DNA of 6,074 bases from Clostridia bacterium (GTDB lineage Bacteria; Bacillota; Clostridia; Lachnospirales; Anaerotignaceae). Shown piece by piece: positions 1-5,982 of this stretch. The translations under genes were made by a program, and so were the position numbers. The first letter of the stretch is position 1; the number at the start of each line of letters is the position of its first letter. The stretch lies in assembly GCA_900757025.1 (NCBI GenBank), contig CAAEMG010000036.1, positions 1 through 6,074 of the forward strand, read 5' to 3'. The notes below the pieces were generated by a model. That model saw only the letters and a program-made list of their open reading frames with translations. It did not search any database and had not been told where the DNA came from.

Positions 1-405
1 CCTGTTTTCCATCAGCTTGAAGGCCTTGTAATTGATAAAGGCATTACAATGGGCGACCTTAAAGGCGCACTTGAAGTATTTGCAAAAGAGCTTTTTGGCG
101 AAAACACAAAGGTTCGTTTCAGACCTCATCATTTCCCATTTACAGAGCCAAGTGCCGAAATGGACGTAACTTGCTTTGCCTGCGGCGGCAAAGGCTGCCG
201 TGTATGTAAAGGCGAAGGCTACATTGAGCTTTTAGGCTGTGGTATGGTTCATCCTAAGGTTCTTAAAATGAGCGGAATTGACCCTGACGAATACAGCGGT
301 TTTGCCTTTGGTATGGGTCTTGAAAGAGTTGCAATGCAGCGTTACGGAATAACAGACCTTCGTCTTCTTTTTGAAAACGATGTTAAGTTCCTTAAACAGT
401 TCTGA
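1..405 (+). CDS. pheS: Phenylalanyl-tRNA synthetase alpha subunit, C-terminal part (5' end outside window)
   Basis: This is the last 134 codons of PheS, the catalytic subunit of the cytoplasmic alpha2-beta2 enzyme that charges tRNA-Phe with phenylalanine using ATP. The frame is open from base 1 and stops with TGA at 403-405. In fragment numbering it shows PVFHQLEGLVID at residues 1-12 (class II motif 2 region), FRPHHFPFTEPSAE at about 40-53, GCGMVHP at 79-85, and motif 3, GFAFGMGLER, at 100-109. The alanine in GFAFG corresponds to the known phenylalanine-pocket alanine (Ala294 in E. coli). The protein ends FLKQF, as is typical. An insert with cysteines at 58, 61, 66 and 69 (CxxC...CxxC) looks like a zinc knuckle; I recall it from clostridial PheS, while E. 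coli lacks it. Full-length PheS is about 340 residues, so roughly 60% lies upstream. pheT follows after 23 bases, as in the usual operon. Confidence 0.97.
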   Translation, partial: PVFHQLEGLVIDKGITMGDLKGALEVFAKELFGENTKVRFRPHHFPFTEPSAEMDVTCFACGGKGCRVCKGEGYIELLGCGMVHPKVLKMSGIDPDEYSGFAFGMGLERVAMQRYGITDLRLLFENDVKFLKQF

Positions 406-428
406 TAAGAAAGGGTGCGTGTTTTAAA

Positions 429-2831
429 ATGGATATTTCAATGTCATGGTTAAGAGACTATGCAGATGTTAATGTAGATATAAGAGAATATGTTGAAGAT
501 ATAACACGTTCAGGTTCAAAGGTTGAAAACTGGACAGATATCGGCGGAGAAATTCAAAATGTGGTTGTGGGAAGAGTTGAAAGCATAGAAAAACATCCCG
601 ACGCCGACAAACTTGTTATAACAAAAATAAACGTAGGCAAGGAAGAAAACCTTCAGATTGTTACAGGTGCAAAAAACCTCCATGTAGGTGATTATGTTCC
701 TGTTGCCCTCAGCGGTTCAACTCTTGCCGGCGGAGTTAAAATTAAAAAAGGCAAACTCAGAGGTGTTGAGTCTAACGGTATGCTTTGCTCGGTTGAAGAG
801 CTTGGCTGCGACAGACACGATTTTCCGGAGGCTCCGGAAAACGGAATTTATATTTTCCCGGAACCTGTAGAGCTTGGCACAAATGTTGTTGACGCTATGG
901 ATTTAAAAGATGAGGCTGTTGAATTTGAAATTACATCAAACAGACCAGACTGCTTCAGCATGATTGGTTTGGGCAGAGAAACGGCAGCAACATATAAAGA
1001 AGAATTCAGATACCCGAAAATAAGCGTAAAAGAAGATGCAGAAGGCAATATAAATGATATGATTTCCGTTGAAATTCAGAATCCTGACCTTTGCCCAAGA
1101 TATATTGCAAGAGTTGTAAAGAACGTAAAAATAGGTCCTTCACCAAGATGGATGAGAAAAAGACTTCGTGCCGTAGGAATAAGACCTATAAACAACATTG
1201 TTGATATTACAAACTATGTTATGGCAGAAATGGGTCAGCCTATGCACGCTTTCAGCATTGACACAATAGCCGACAGAAAAATTATAGTTAGAAACGCAAA
1301 AGAGGGCGAAAAATTTACAACTCTTGACGGAGTTGAAAGACAGCTTCAGACTTCAATGCTTGTAATTTCAGACCCTGAAAAAGCAGTTGCGGTTGCCGGC
1401 GTTATGGGCGGAGAAAACAGCATGATTACAGGCGACACAGCGGCAGTTCTTTTCGAATCTGCAAACTTTGACGGCCCTAATGTTCGTATAACAGCCAAAA
1501 AACTCGGTTTAAGAACAGATGCTTCCGGCAAATACGAAAAAGGCCTTGACCCTAACCTTTGCGAGGACGCTGTAAACAGAGCCGTTCAGCTTGTTGAAAT
1601 GCTTGGCGCAGGTGAGGTTGTAAAAGGAATGGTAGACTGCTATCCTAAGAAACGTACACCTTGGACACTCAGCTATGACCCACAGTGGATTAACAAATTC
1701 CTCGGTACTGAAATAAGCGAAGACGAAATGGTTGAAATATTTGAGCGTCTTGAAATAAAGGTTGACAGAGAAAAGAAAGAACTTACAATTCCTACATTCC
1801 GTCCAGACCTTGAAGCTGCGGCAGATATTGCGGAAGAAGTTGCACGTTTCTACGGCTATGCAAAAATTAAACCTACTCTTGCAACAGGTACACCGACAGT
1901 TGGCAAGAGAAGCTATGAACAGATAATTACGGCTATTGTTAAAAGAGCTATGCTTTCAAACGGCTTAAGCGAGGCTATGACATATTCATTTGAAAGCCCT
2001 AAGGTATTTGACAAACTTCTTATTCCGCAAGGAGATAAATTTAGAGATACTGTTACAATTTCAAACCCTCTCGGCGAGGACTTCTCTATTATGAGAACAA
2101 CAACTCTTAACGGTATGCTTACATCTCTTTCAACAAACTATAACAGAAGAAACGAAGAGGCAGGTCTTTTCGAGGTTGCAAAGGTTTATCTTCCAAAGGC
2201 AGTTCCTGTTACAGAACTTCCGGACGAACCAAGAAAACTTACATTCGGTATGTATGGTCCTAATGTCGATTTCTTTAACGCAAAGGGCGTTACGGAATAT
2301 GTTGCCCATGTGCTTGGTCTTGACGACAAGGTTGAATATACAGCAAAGAAAGATATTCCTTGGATGCACCCCGGCAGAACAGCAGAAATTACAGTTGGTA
2401 ACACTGTGCTTGGCTATGTAGGCGAAATTCATCCTCTTGTAGCCGAAAACTATAATATCGGCGCAAAGGTTTATGTTGCCGTTATGGACATGAAGGCTCT
2501 TGAAGACACAGCAGAACTTGTAAAGAAATATAAAGTTCTTCCTAAGTTCCCTGCCGTAACAAGAGATATTTCACTTGTTGTAAAAGACGATGTATATGTA
2601 AAGGATATTGAAAAATGTATTAAGGCTAATGCAGGCAAGATACTTGAAAAGGTTACACTTTTCGACGTATATCAGGGCTCACACATTGAAAAAGGCTTTA
2701 AGAGCGTTTCATATTCAATTATGTTCAGAGCAGCCGACAGAACACTTGTTGACAGCGATGTAAACAATGCTATGGAGAAGATACTTACAGCTCTTGAAAA
2801 AGAACTTGGAGCAGTTCTCAGAGATAGATAA
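429..2831 (+). CDS. pheT: Phenylalanyl-tRNA synthetase beta subunit
   Basis: This is a complete 800-residue PheT, the usual bacterial length. With PheS it forms the cytoplasmic tetramer that makes Phe-tRNA-Phe; the beta subunit binds tRNA and edits mischarged Tyr-tRNA-Phe. Domains in order: N-terminal MDISMSWLRDY; an EMAP-like tRNA-binding fold at about 39-150, with HPDADKL at 56-62 and VTGAKN at 78-83; the B3/B4 editing domain at about 212-390, with NNIVDITNYVM at 255-265, QPMHAF at 270-275 and AVAGVMGG at 321-328; B5 at about 404-477, where D460, D466, E469 and E470 keep the spacing of the known magnesium ligands; a catalytic-like core at about 480-700; and an FDX-ACB anticodon-binding domain at 701-800. 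The ATG at 429 gives the conserved N terminus; an AAGGGTG-like ribosome site lies about 11 bases upstream. Co-transcribed with pheS and followed by a strong terminator. Confidence 0.98.
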   Translation: MDISMSWLRDYADVNVDIREYVEDITRSGSKVENWTDIGGEIQNVVVGRVESIEKHPDADKLVITKINVGKEENLQIVTGAKNLHVGDYVPVALSGSTLAGGVKIKKGKLRGVESNGMLCSVEELGCDRHDFPEAPENGIYIFPEPVELGTNVVDAMDLKDEAVEFEITSNRPDCFSMIGLGRETAATYKEEFRYPKISVKEDAEGNINDMISVEIQNPDLCPRYIARVVKNVKIGPSPRWMRKRLRAVGIRPINNIVDITNYVMAEMGQPMHAFSIDTIADRKIIVRNAKEGEKFTTLDGVERQLQTSMLVISDPEKAVAVAGVMGGENSMITGDTAAVLFESANFDGPNVRITAKKLGLRTDASGKYEKGLDPNLCEDAVNRAVQLVEMLGAGEVVKGMVDCYPKKRTPWTLSYDPQWINKFLGTEISEDEMVEIFERLEIKVDREKKELTIPTFRPDLEAAADIAEEVARFYGYAKIKPTLATGTPTVGKRSYEQIITAIVKRAMLSNGLSEAMTYSFESPKVFDKLLIPQGDKFRDTVTISNPLGEDFSIMRTTTLNGMLTSLSTNYNRRNEEAGLFEVAKVYLPKAVPVTELPDEPRKLTFGMYGPNVDFFNAKGVTEYVAHVLGLDDKVEYTAKKDIPWMHPGRTAEITVGNTVLGYVGEIHPLVAENYNIGAKVYVAVMDMKALEDTAELVKKYKVLPKFPAVTRDISLVVKDDVYVKDIEKCIKANAGKILEKVTLFDVYQGSHIEKGFKSVSYSIMFRAADRTLVDSDVNNAMEKILTALEKELGAVLRDR

Positions 2832-2844
2832 AAAGCATTTAAAA

Positions 2845-2877
2845 AGGGAAGTCCGAAAGGACTTCCCTAAATTTTTT
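2845..2877. terminator. Bidirectional intrinsic terminator between pheT and the opposing gene pair
   Basis: A perfect 10-bp stem (AGGGAAGTCC, 2845-2854, pairing with GGACTTCCCT, 2859-2868) closes on a GAAA tetraloop. On the plus strand a run of six T follows at 2872-2877. On the minus strand the stem is followed by TTTTTAAA (complement of 2837-2844), so it can also end transcripts of the leftward genes. Its T-run overlaps the stop codon region of the minus-strand gene (2876-2878). Confidence 0.93.
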
Positions 2878-3131
2878 AAATATATTTGTTTTCAGTCATC
2901 AAATTCTTTTTCGTTTTTGTCTTTCTGTTTTTATAAAAGTGCAGAAACAGTATTCTTGCGACTATAAATGCGGCTATAAAAGATACCGGTGATATTATGG
3001 CACGAGAAGATGTATAGTGGTTTGAAACCATAAAAATAATGTATACGGCTGCCGTAAATGCCGAAGCTATGGTTGTGCTTATTGCATATTTCTTTTTTCA
3101 TGGATAGAAGTCTGCCATATTTGTCACTCAT
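2876..3131 (-). pseudogene. Small two-helix membrane protein, frameshifted
   Basis: The frame opens at the ATG at 3131, overlapping the stop of the regulator by 8 bases, so it is probably translationally coupled to it. It reads MSDKYGRLLSMKK and then leaves the hydrophobic frame. The frame one base over continues KKYAISTTIASAF and so on to TAA at 2876-2878. Taking one A out of the six-A run (minus strand, 3093-3098) joins both parts into an 84-residue protein: a short charged N terminus, a membrane segment at about 15-37 (around AAVYIIFMV), a second at about 46-65 (around FIAAFIVARILFL), and a lysine-rich tail (YKNRKTKTKKN). Without the correction the alternative frame loses this hydrophobic pattern. 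A TGA lies directly upstream in the second frame and no start was seen there, so that part cannot begin on its own. I do not recognise the family; small membrane proteins beside YozG-like regulators are common in Firmicutes. Real decay, slippage and sequence error all remain possible. Confidence 0.72.
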
Positions 3132-3407
3132 TTTTGTTTTCAAAAATAATTCCGAGTTTTTTAATAATGACATTTAAATCATTTTGGGTATAAAGTTTTT
3201 CTTCGGCATTTTCTTCCTCTTCCCAAAAAATATCGTCAAGTGTTTTGCCCAAAACCTTGCATATTGATATGCAAAGATTGAGAGTGGGTTATATTTTCCG
3301 GCTTTAATCATGCCTATAGTCTGTCTTGTTACGCCAACGGCATCGGCAAGCTGCTGCCGGCTCATATCCATAGCCGTTCTTACTGTCTTTAGTTTAAGGT
3401 TTTTCAT
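3124..3407 (-). pseudogene. XRE-family (YozG-like) helix-turn-helix regulator, frameshifted
   Basis: The first 41 codons from the ATG at 3407 give a clear XRE/Cro-type DNA-binding fold: MKNLKLKTVR, then SRQQLADAVGVTRQTIGMIK (helix-turn-helix, about 16-35) and AGKYNP. After proline 41 the frame drifts to an unrelated tail. Adding one base to the C-run at 3286-3288 restores the family pattern TLNLCISICKVLGKTLDDIF, then WEEEEN and a C-terminal extension to TGA at 3124-3126, giving 94 residues. The restored GKYNPTLNL...KVLGKTLDDIF string matches the YozG-like group of short regulators usually followed by a small membrane protein, which is exactly the neighbour here. An AAGGCGG ribosome site lies 7-8 bases before the start. 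As written, the product is a 77-residue protein with only the first part of the DNA-binding domain. It would probably regulate its own promoter and perhaps the divergent IIC gene; that is inference. Confidence 0.8.
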
Positions 3408-3433
3408 TTATACGCCGCCTTATGGTTTGAGTA

Positions 3434-3447
3434 TAATAAATTTATTA
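3434..3447. promoter_or_regulatory. 14-bp palindrome upstream of the XRE gene, possible operator
   Basis: TAATAAATTTATTA is a perfect palindrome whose near edge is 26 bases before the regulator's start codon. It overlaps a -10-like TATACT on the minus strand (3430-3435), though no convincing -35 was found. The position suits autoregulation by an XRE protein, but the sequence is almost pure A/T in AT-rich DNA, so chance is a serious alternative. Confidence 0.3.
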
Positions 3448-3524
3448 AGTTATATAATTTTAAAAAAAGTTAAATTTATACTTCCATTTTATCATAAAGT
3501 ATGTTAAAGTAAGATCATTGAATA

Positions 3525-3548
3525 TACATATGTGTATATACATATGTA
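3525..3548. promoter_or_regulatory. 24-bp dyad ahead of the IIC gene (operator or mRNA hairpin)
   Basis: TACATATGT (3525-3533) and ACATATGTA (3540-3548) form a perfect 9-bp inverted repeat around a 6-base spacer. The same segment can also be read as a 12-bp direct repeat, ATATACATATGT, at 3522-3533 and 3536-3547. It ends 5 bases before the AGGAGG at 3554-3559, so it could be a repressor operator at or below the transcription start, or an mRNA hairpin acting on translation. A TTGAAT at 3518-3523 could be a -35 box, but then the -10 would sit almost in the ribosome site, so no promoter is called. Confidence 0.5.
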
Positions 3549-3567
3549 AATATAGGAGGATTATATT

Positions 3568-4641
3568 ATGGAATCATCAAAAAATGTCTTTTCTGCTTTT
3601 TTGAAAAGGAAAAATATTGTATTCAGTGCCAAAAGATACGGCATTGACGCTTTGGGAGCAATGGCTCAAGGGCTTTTTGCATCGCTTCTTATAGGAACTA
3701 TTATTGCTACCCTTGGTGAACAGCTTGGAATAGACCTTCTTGTTGAAGCAGGTACATATGCAAAGGGCGTTGCAGGGCCGGCAATGGCAATTTCAATAGG
3801 CTATGCACTTCAGGCACCACAGCTTGTATTGTTTTCGCTTATAGCCGTAGGTAGTGCGGCAAACACTCTTGGCGGAGCAGGAGGCCCTCTTGCTGTTCTT
3901 ATTGTAACTATATTTGCCGCAGAGTTTGGCAAAGCCGTTTCAAAGGAAACACCTGTCGATATTATTGTTACGCCTTTTGTAACTATATTTGTAGGTGTTG
4001 TTTTGTCAAAACTTTGGGCGCCTGCAATAGGTGCGGCGGCAAGCAGCGTAGGTCAGATTATTATGTGGGCAACAGACCTTCAGCCTTTCTTTATGGGCAT
4101 ACTTGTTTCCGTTGTTGTGGGCATTGCCCTTACACTTCCAATATCAAGTGCAGCCATTTGTGCCGCATTAAGCCTTACAGGTCTTGCAGGCGGAGCGGCA
4201 GTTGCCGGATGTTGTGCACAGATGATTGGCTTTGCCGTTATGAGCTTTAAAGAAAACAAAGTGGGCGGCCTTTTAAGCCAAGGTTTGGGAACATCAATGC
4301 TTCAGATGGGCAATATCGTAAGAAATCCTAAAATATGGATTCCGCCAACACTTGCCTCTGCAATAACAGGCCCTATTGCAACTTGTATATTTAAGCTTAA
4401 AATGAACGGTGCACCTGTTGCATCGGGAATGGGTACTTGCGGTCTTGTTGGTCAGATAGGCGTATACACAGGCTGGGTAACGGATATTGCAAATGGTGCA
4501 AAGGACGCCATAACAATGTTCGACGGGGCTGGTCTTGTGCTTATATGTTTTGTTCTTCCGGCTGTTTTAAGCGTTGTTTTCTGTGAAATACTCAGAAAAA
4601 TGGGCTGGATTAAAGAAAACGATTTGAAACTTGACAGATAA
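3568..4641 (+). CDS. Stand-alone PTS transporter subunit IIC (EIIC_2-like)
   Basis: This is a complete 357-residue polytopic membrane protein. The start is firm: AGGAGG at 3554-3559 lies 8 bases before the ATG. After a short cytoplasmic lead (KRKNIVFSAKRYGIDALGAM, 13-32) come hydrophobic, glycine/alanine-rich segments at about 33-50, 68-118, 130-147, 172-222, 258-275 and 318-340. Conserved-looking turns include GGAGGPLAVL at 102-111, TLPISSAAI at 189-197, and GMGTCGLVGQIGVYTGW at 287-303. The pattern fits the phosphotransferase EIIC_2 group (PF13303), single-domain IIC proteins annotated as sugar permeases. No IIA or IIB domain is fused and none is encoded in this window. Substrate is unknown, and PTS-independent transport is possible. 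It stands divergent from the XRE/membrane-protein pair, has its own dyad upstream and terminator downstream, and appears monocistronic. Confidence 0.85.
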   Translation: MESSKNVFSAFLKRKNIVFSAKRYGIDALGAMAQGLFASLLIGTIIATLGEQLGIDLLVEAGTYAKGVAGPAMAISIGYALQAPQLVLFSLIAVGSAANTLGGAGGPLAVLIVTIFAAEFGKAVSKETPVDIIVTPFVTIFVGVVLSKLWAPAIGAAASSVGQIIMWATDLQPFFMGILVSVVVGIALTLPISSAAICAALSLTGLAGGAAVAGCCAQMIGFAVMSFKENKVGGLLSQGLGTSMLQMGNIVRNPKIWIPPTLASAITGPIATCIFKLKMNGAPVASGMGTCGLVGQIGVYTGWVTDIANGAKDAITMFDGAGLVLICFVLPAVLSVVFCEILRKMGWIKENDLKLDR

Positions 4642-4652
4642 TAAAAATAACA

Positions 4653-4692
4653 AAAAAGTCTGCTGTTAAATAATATTTGCCGCAGGCTTTTT
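4653..4692 (+). terminator. Terminator of the IIC gene
   Basis: AAAAAGTCTGC (4653-4663) pairs with GCAGGCTTTTT (4682-4692), 11 bp including one T-G wobble, around an 18-base loop. The right arm ends in a T-run. It starts 11 bases after the IIC stop codon. The A-run on its left arm means it could also act weakly in the opposite direction. Confidence 0.8.
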
Positions 4693-4700
4693 GTGTTTTA

Positions 4701-4739
4701 AAAATAAAAAAGCCGCCTTCTTTGTAAGAGAAAGCGGCT
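4701..4739 (-). terminator. Terminator of uppP
   Basis: On the minus strand the stem AGCCGC...GCGGCT (4734-4739 with 4711-4716) extends past one mismatch by about 5 further pairs to a short loop. It is followed by a T-rich tract, the complement of AAAATAAAAA at 4701-4710. It starts 9 bases beyond the uppP stop. There is no T-run on the plus side, so it serves only the leftward gene. Confidence 0.85.
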
Positions 4740-4748
4740 GAATTTGTT

Positions 4749-5585
4749 TTAAGCAAATATTCCGAAATAAATAAGAACTATTATACCCAATATTATTCTG
4801 TATATACCGAAAATTTTGAAGTCATGTTTTTTAACATAACCCATTAAGAATTTTACGGCAAAGAGAGAAACAACAAAAGCTGTTATTGTTCCTATGGCAA
4901 GTGTTGCAACTTCGGCTCCTGTAAAGGCAAATCCGAATTTAATAAGTTTTATAAAACTTAAACCGAACATTACGGGAACGGCAAGGAAAAATGTAAATTC
5001 CGCTGCGGCAACTCTTGAAACGCCTATTATAAGAGCACCTATAATTGTTGACCCAGAACGTGATGTTCCGGGAATAATTGAAAGAACCTGAAAAAGACCT
5101 ATTATAAAAGCTGTCTGATATGTAATTTCATTAAGTTTTCTTATTTTCGGTCTTCTGTGATGGTTTCTGTTTTCAACAACAATGAAGGCAACGCCGTATA
5201 TTATAAGCGTAAGGGCAATTACTACGGCTGTATGAAGATGAGCATCTATAAAATCATCAAAAAGAAGAGTTACAACTGCGCCGGGGATACATGCCACAAC
5301 AACCTTAAACCACATAGAGAAAATATCATATTTTATTATTGGTTTGCGCTTGTCGGAAAATTGGAATGGGAACATTTTATTCCAGAATATAAGCACAACG
5401 GCAAGAATAGCTCCAAGCTGAATGACAACAAAAAACATTTCTTTAAATTCCGGAGTAATGTTAAGTTTTATAAATTCATCTACAAGAAGCATATGCCCTG
5501 TACTGCTTACAGGAAGCCATTCGGTTATTCCTTCCACAATACCCAAAAATATAACTTTTAAAACATCAATAAACGTAAGCGACAT
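4749..5585 (-). CDS. uppP: Undecaprenyl-diphosphatase (UppP/BacA)
   Basis: This is a complete 278-residue integral membrane enzyme that removes a phosphate from undecaprenyl diphosphate, recycling the lipid carrier for peptidoglycan and other wall polymers; extra copies give bacitracin resistance. Both family signatures are intact. EGITEWLPVSSTGH at 18-31 holds the catalytic-region glutamates E18 and E22 and serine S28; PGTSRSGSTI at 172-181 holds R176, the equivalent of the essential E. coli arginine. Seven to eight hydrophobic segments fill the rest. The start is the ATG at 5583-5585 because AAAGGTG (complement of 5594-5600) lies 8 bases upstream and the N terminus MSLTFIDVLKVIFLGIVEG matches the family. 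A longer reading from a TTG at 5603 would swallow that ribosome site and is less likely. It is transcribed alone, convergent with the IIC gene, from a promoter at 5624-5652. Confidence 0.97.
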   Translation of the reverse strand: MSLTFIDVLKVIFLGIVEGITEWLPVSSTGHMLLVDEFIKLNITPEFKEMFFVVIQLGAILAVVLIFWNKMFPFQFSDKRKPIIKYDIFSMWFKVVVACIPGAVVTLLFDDFIDAHLHTAVVIALTLIIYGVAFIVVENRNHHRRPKIRKLNEITYQTAFIIGLFQVLSIIPGTSRSGSTIIGALIIGVSRVAAAEFTFFLAVPVMFGLSFIKLIKFGFAFTGAEVATLAIGTITAFVVSLFAVKFLMGYVKKHDFKIFGIYRIILGIIVLIYFGIFA

Positions 5586-5623
5586 TAAAACCGCACCTTT
5601 CAATATATTTTTTTATCTTTGCT

Positions 5624-5652
5624 ATACTATCATATTAAAAGAAGTCTTTCAA
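5624..5652 (-). promoter_or_regulatory. Probable sigma-A promoter of uppP
   Basis: Read leftward, TTGAAA (complement of 5647-5652) and TAGTAT (complement of 5624-5629) are separated by exactly 17 bases. This would start transcription near 5617, leaving a leader of about 30 bases before the ATG at 5585. The -35 matches consensus at 5 of 6 bases and the -10 at 4 of 6. Confidence 0.6.
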
Positions 5653-5921
5653 TAAATAAAGAAGTAAAAATTTATTAAAAAAGTCGTAAAGTTTAGCGGC
5701 AAAGATAAATATAATTGTTTTGGGGAGAAAATAATTTATCGCAAAGCAAAAGAAATGACTTTTTTGGAAATATAATTCAATTTAGTAAAAGCTACTGAAA
5801 AACATTGATTTTTTGGTGAAAATGATTAAAAATATGTTTATTTTGCTGAATTTAGTGTGAAATATTTAACTACTGGGGTTATTTACTGAAAAAAGCTGTA
5901 CATTGTTGTGTATAATATGTA
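5653..5921. other. AT-rich intergenic stretch with no recognised gene
   Basis: Neither strand has a reading frame of useful length with a ribosome site, and there is no tRNA-like or terminator-like stem. Short similar strings recur (TACTGAAAAA near 5793 and 5884; AATTTAGT near 5778 and 5849), but they are too short and AT-rich to call repeats. A TATAAT at 5911-5916 lacks a good -35. Confidence 0.6.
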
Positions 5922-5949
5922 TTGTAAATAAAATATTTTACAGTATAAT
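5922..5949 (+). promoter_or_regulatory. Possible promoter for the structured RNA at the right edge
   Basis: TTGTAA (5922-5927) and a consensus TATAAT (5944-5949) are 16 bases apart, predicting a start near 5956, about 27 bases before the structured RNA. The DNA is so AT-rich that TATAAT also occurs by chance (another at 5911-5916), so confidence is moderate. Confidence 0.4.
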
Positions 5950-5982
5950 TAAAGCATAAGTTAAAAACCTATATAGAAAAAT

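Noticed and set aside
2130..2432. A 100-codon open frame on the minus strand within pheT
   Set aside because: It is antisense to a fully conserved part of pheT, with composition typical of a reverse-frame artefact and no start signals.
3090..3100. Programmed -1 ribosomal frameshift at the A-run of the membrane-protein gene
   Set aside because: The coding part lies in the +1 (equivalently -2) frame relative to the ATG, so a classic A-AAA-AAG -1 slip would not join the two parts. Only loss of a base, +1 slippage or polymerase slippage would.
3174..3407. Accepting the 77-residue XRE product as a genuine short regulator
   Set aside because: The tail after residue 41 is unlike the family, while the neighbouring frame carries the expected residues through to a stop overlapping the next gene.
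4653..4739. A CRISPR-like or repeat element between the IIC gene and uppP
   Set aside because: The two hairpins differ in sequence, and each is placed and oriented as an ordinary terminator for one of the converging genes.
5157..5561. A 134-codon open frame on the plus strand
   Set aside because: It lies wholly antisense to uppP, has no ribosome site, and its translation (rich in Lys, Asn and aromatic residues) shows no domain; it is a shadow of the membrane protein gene.
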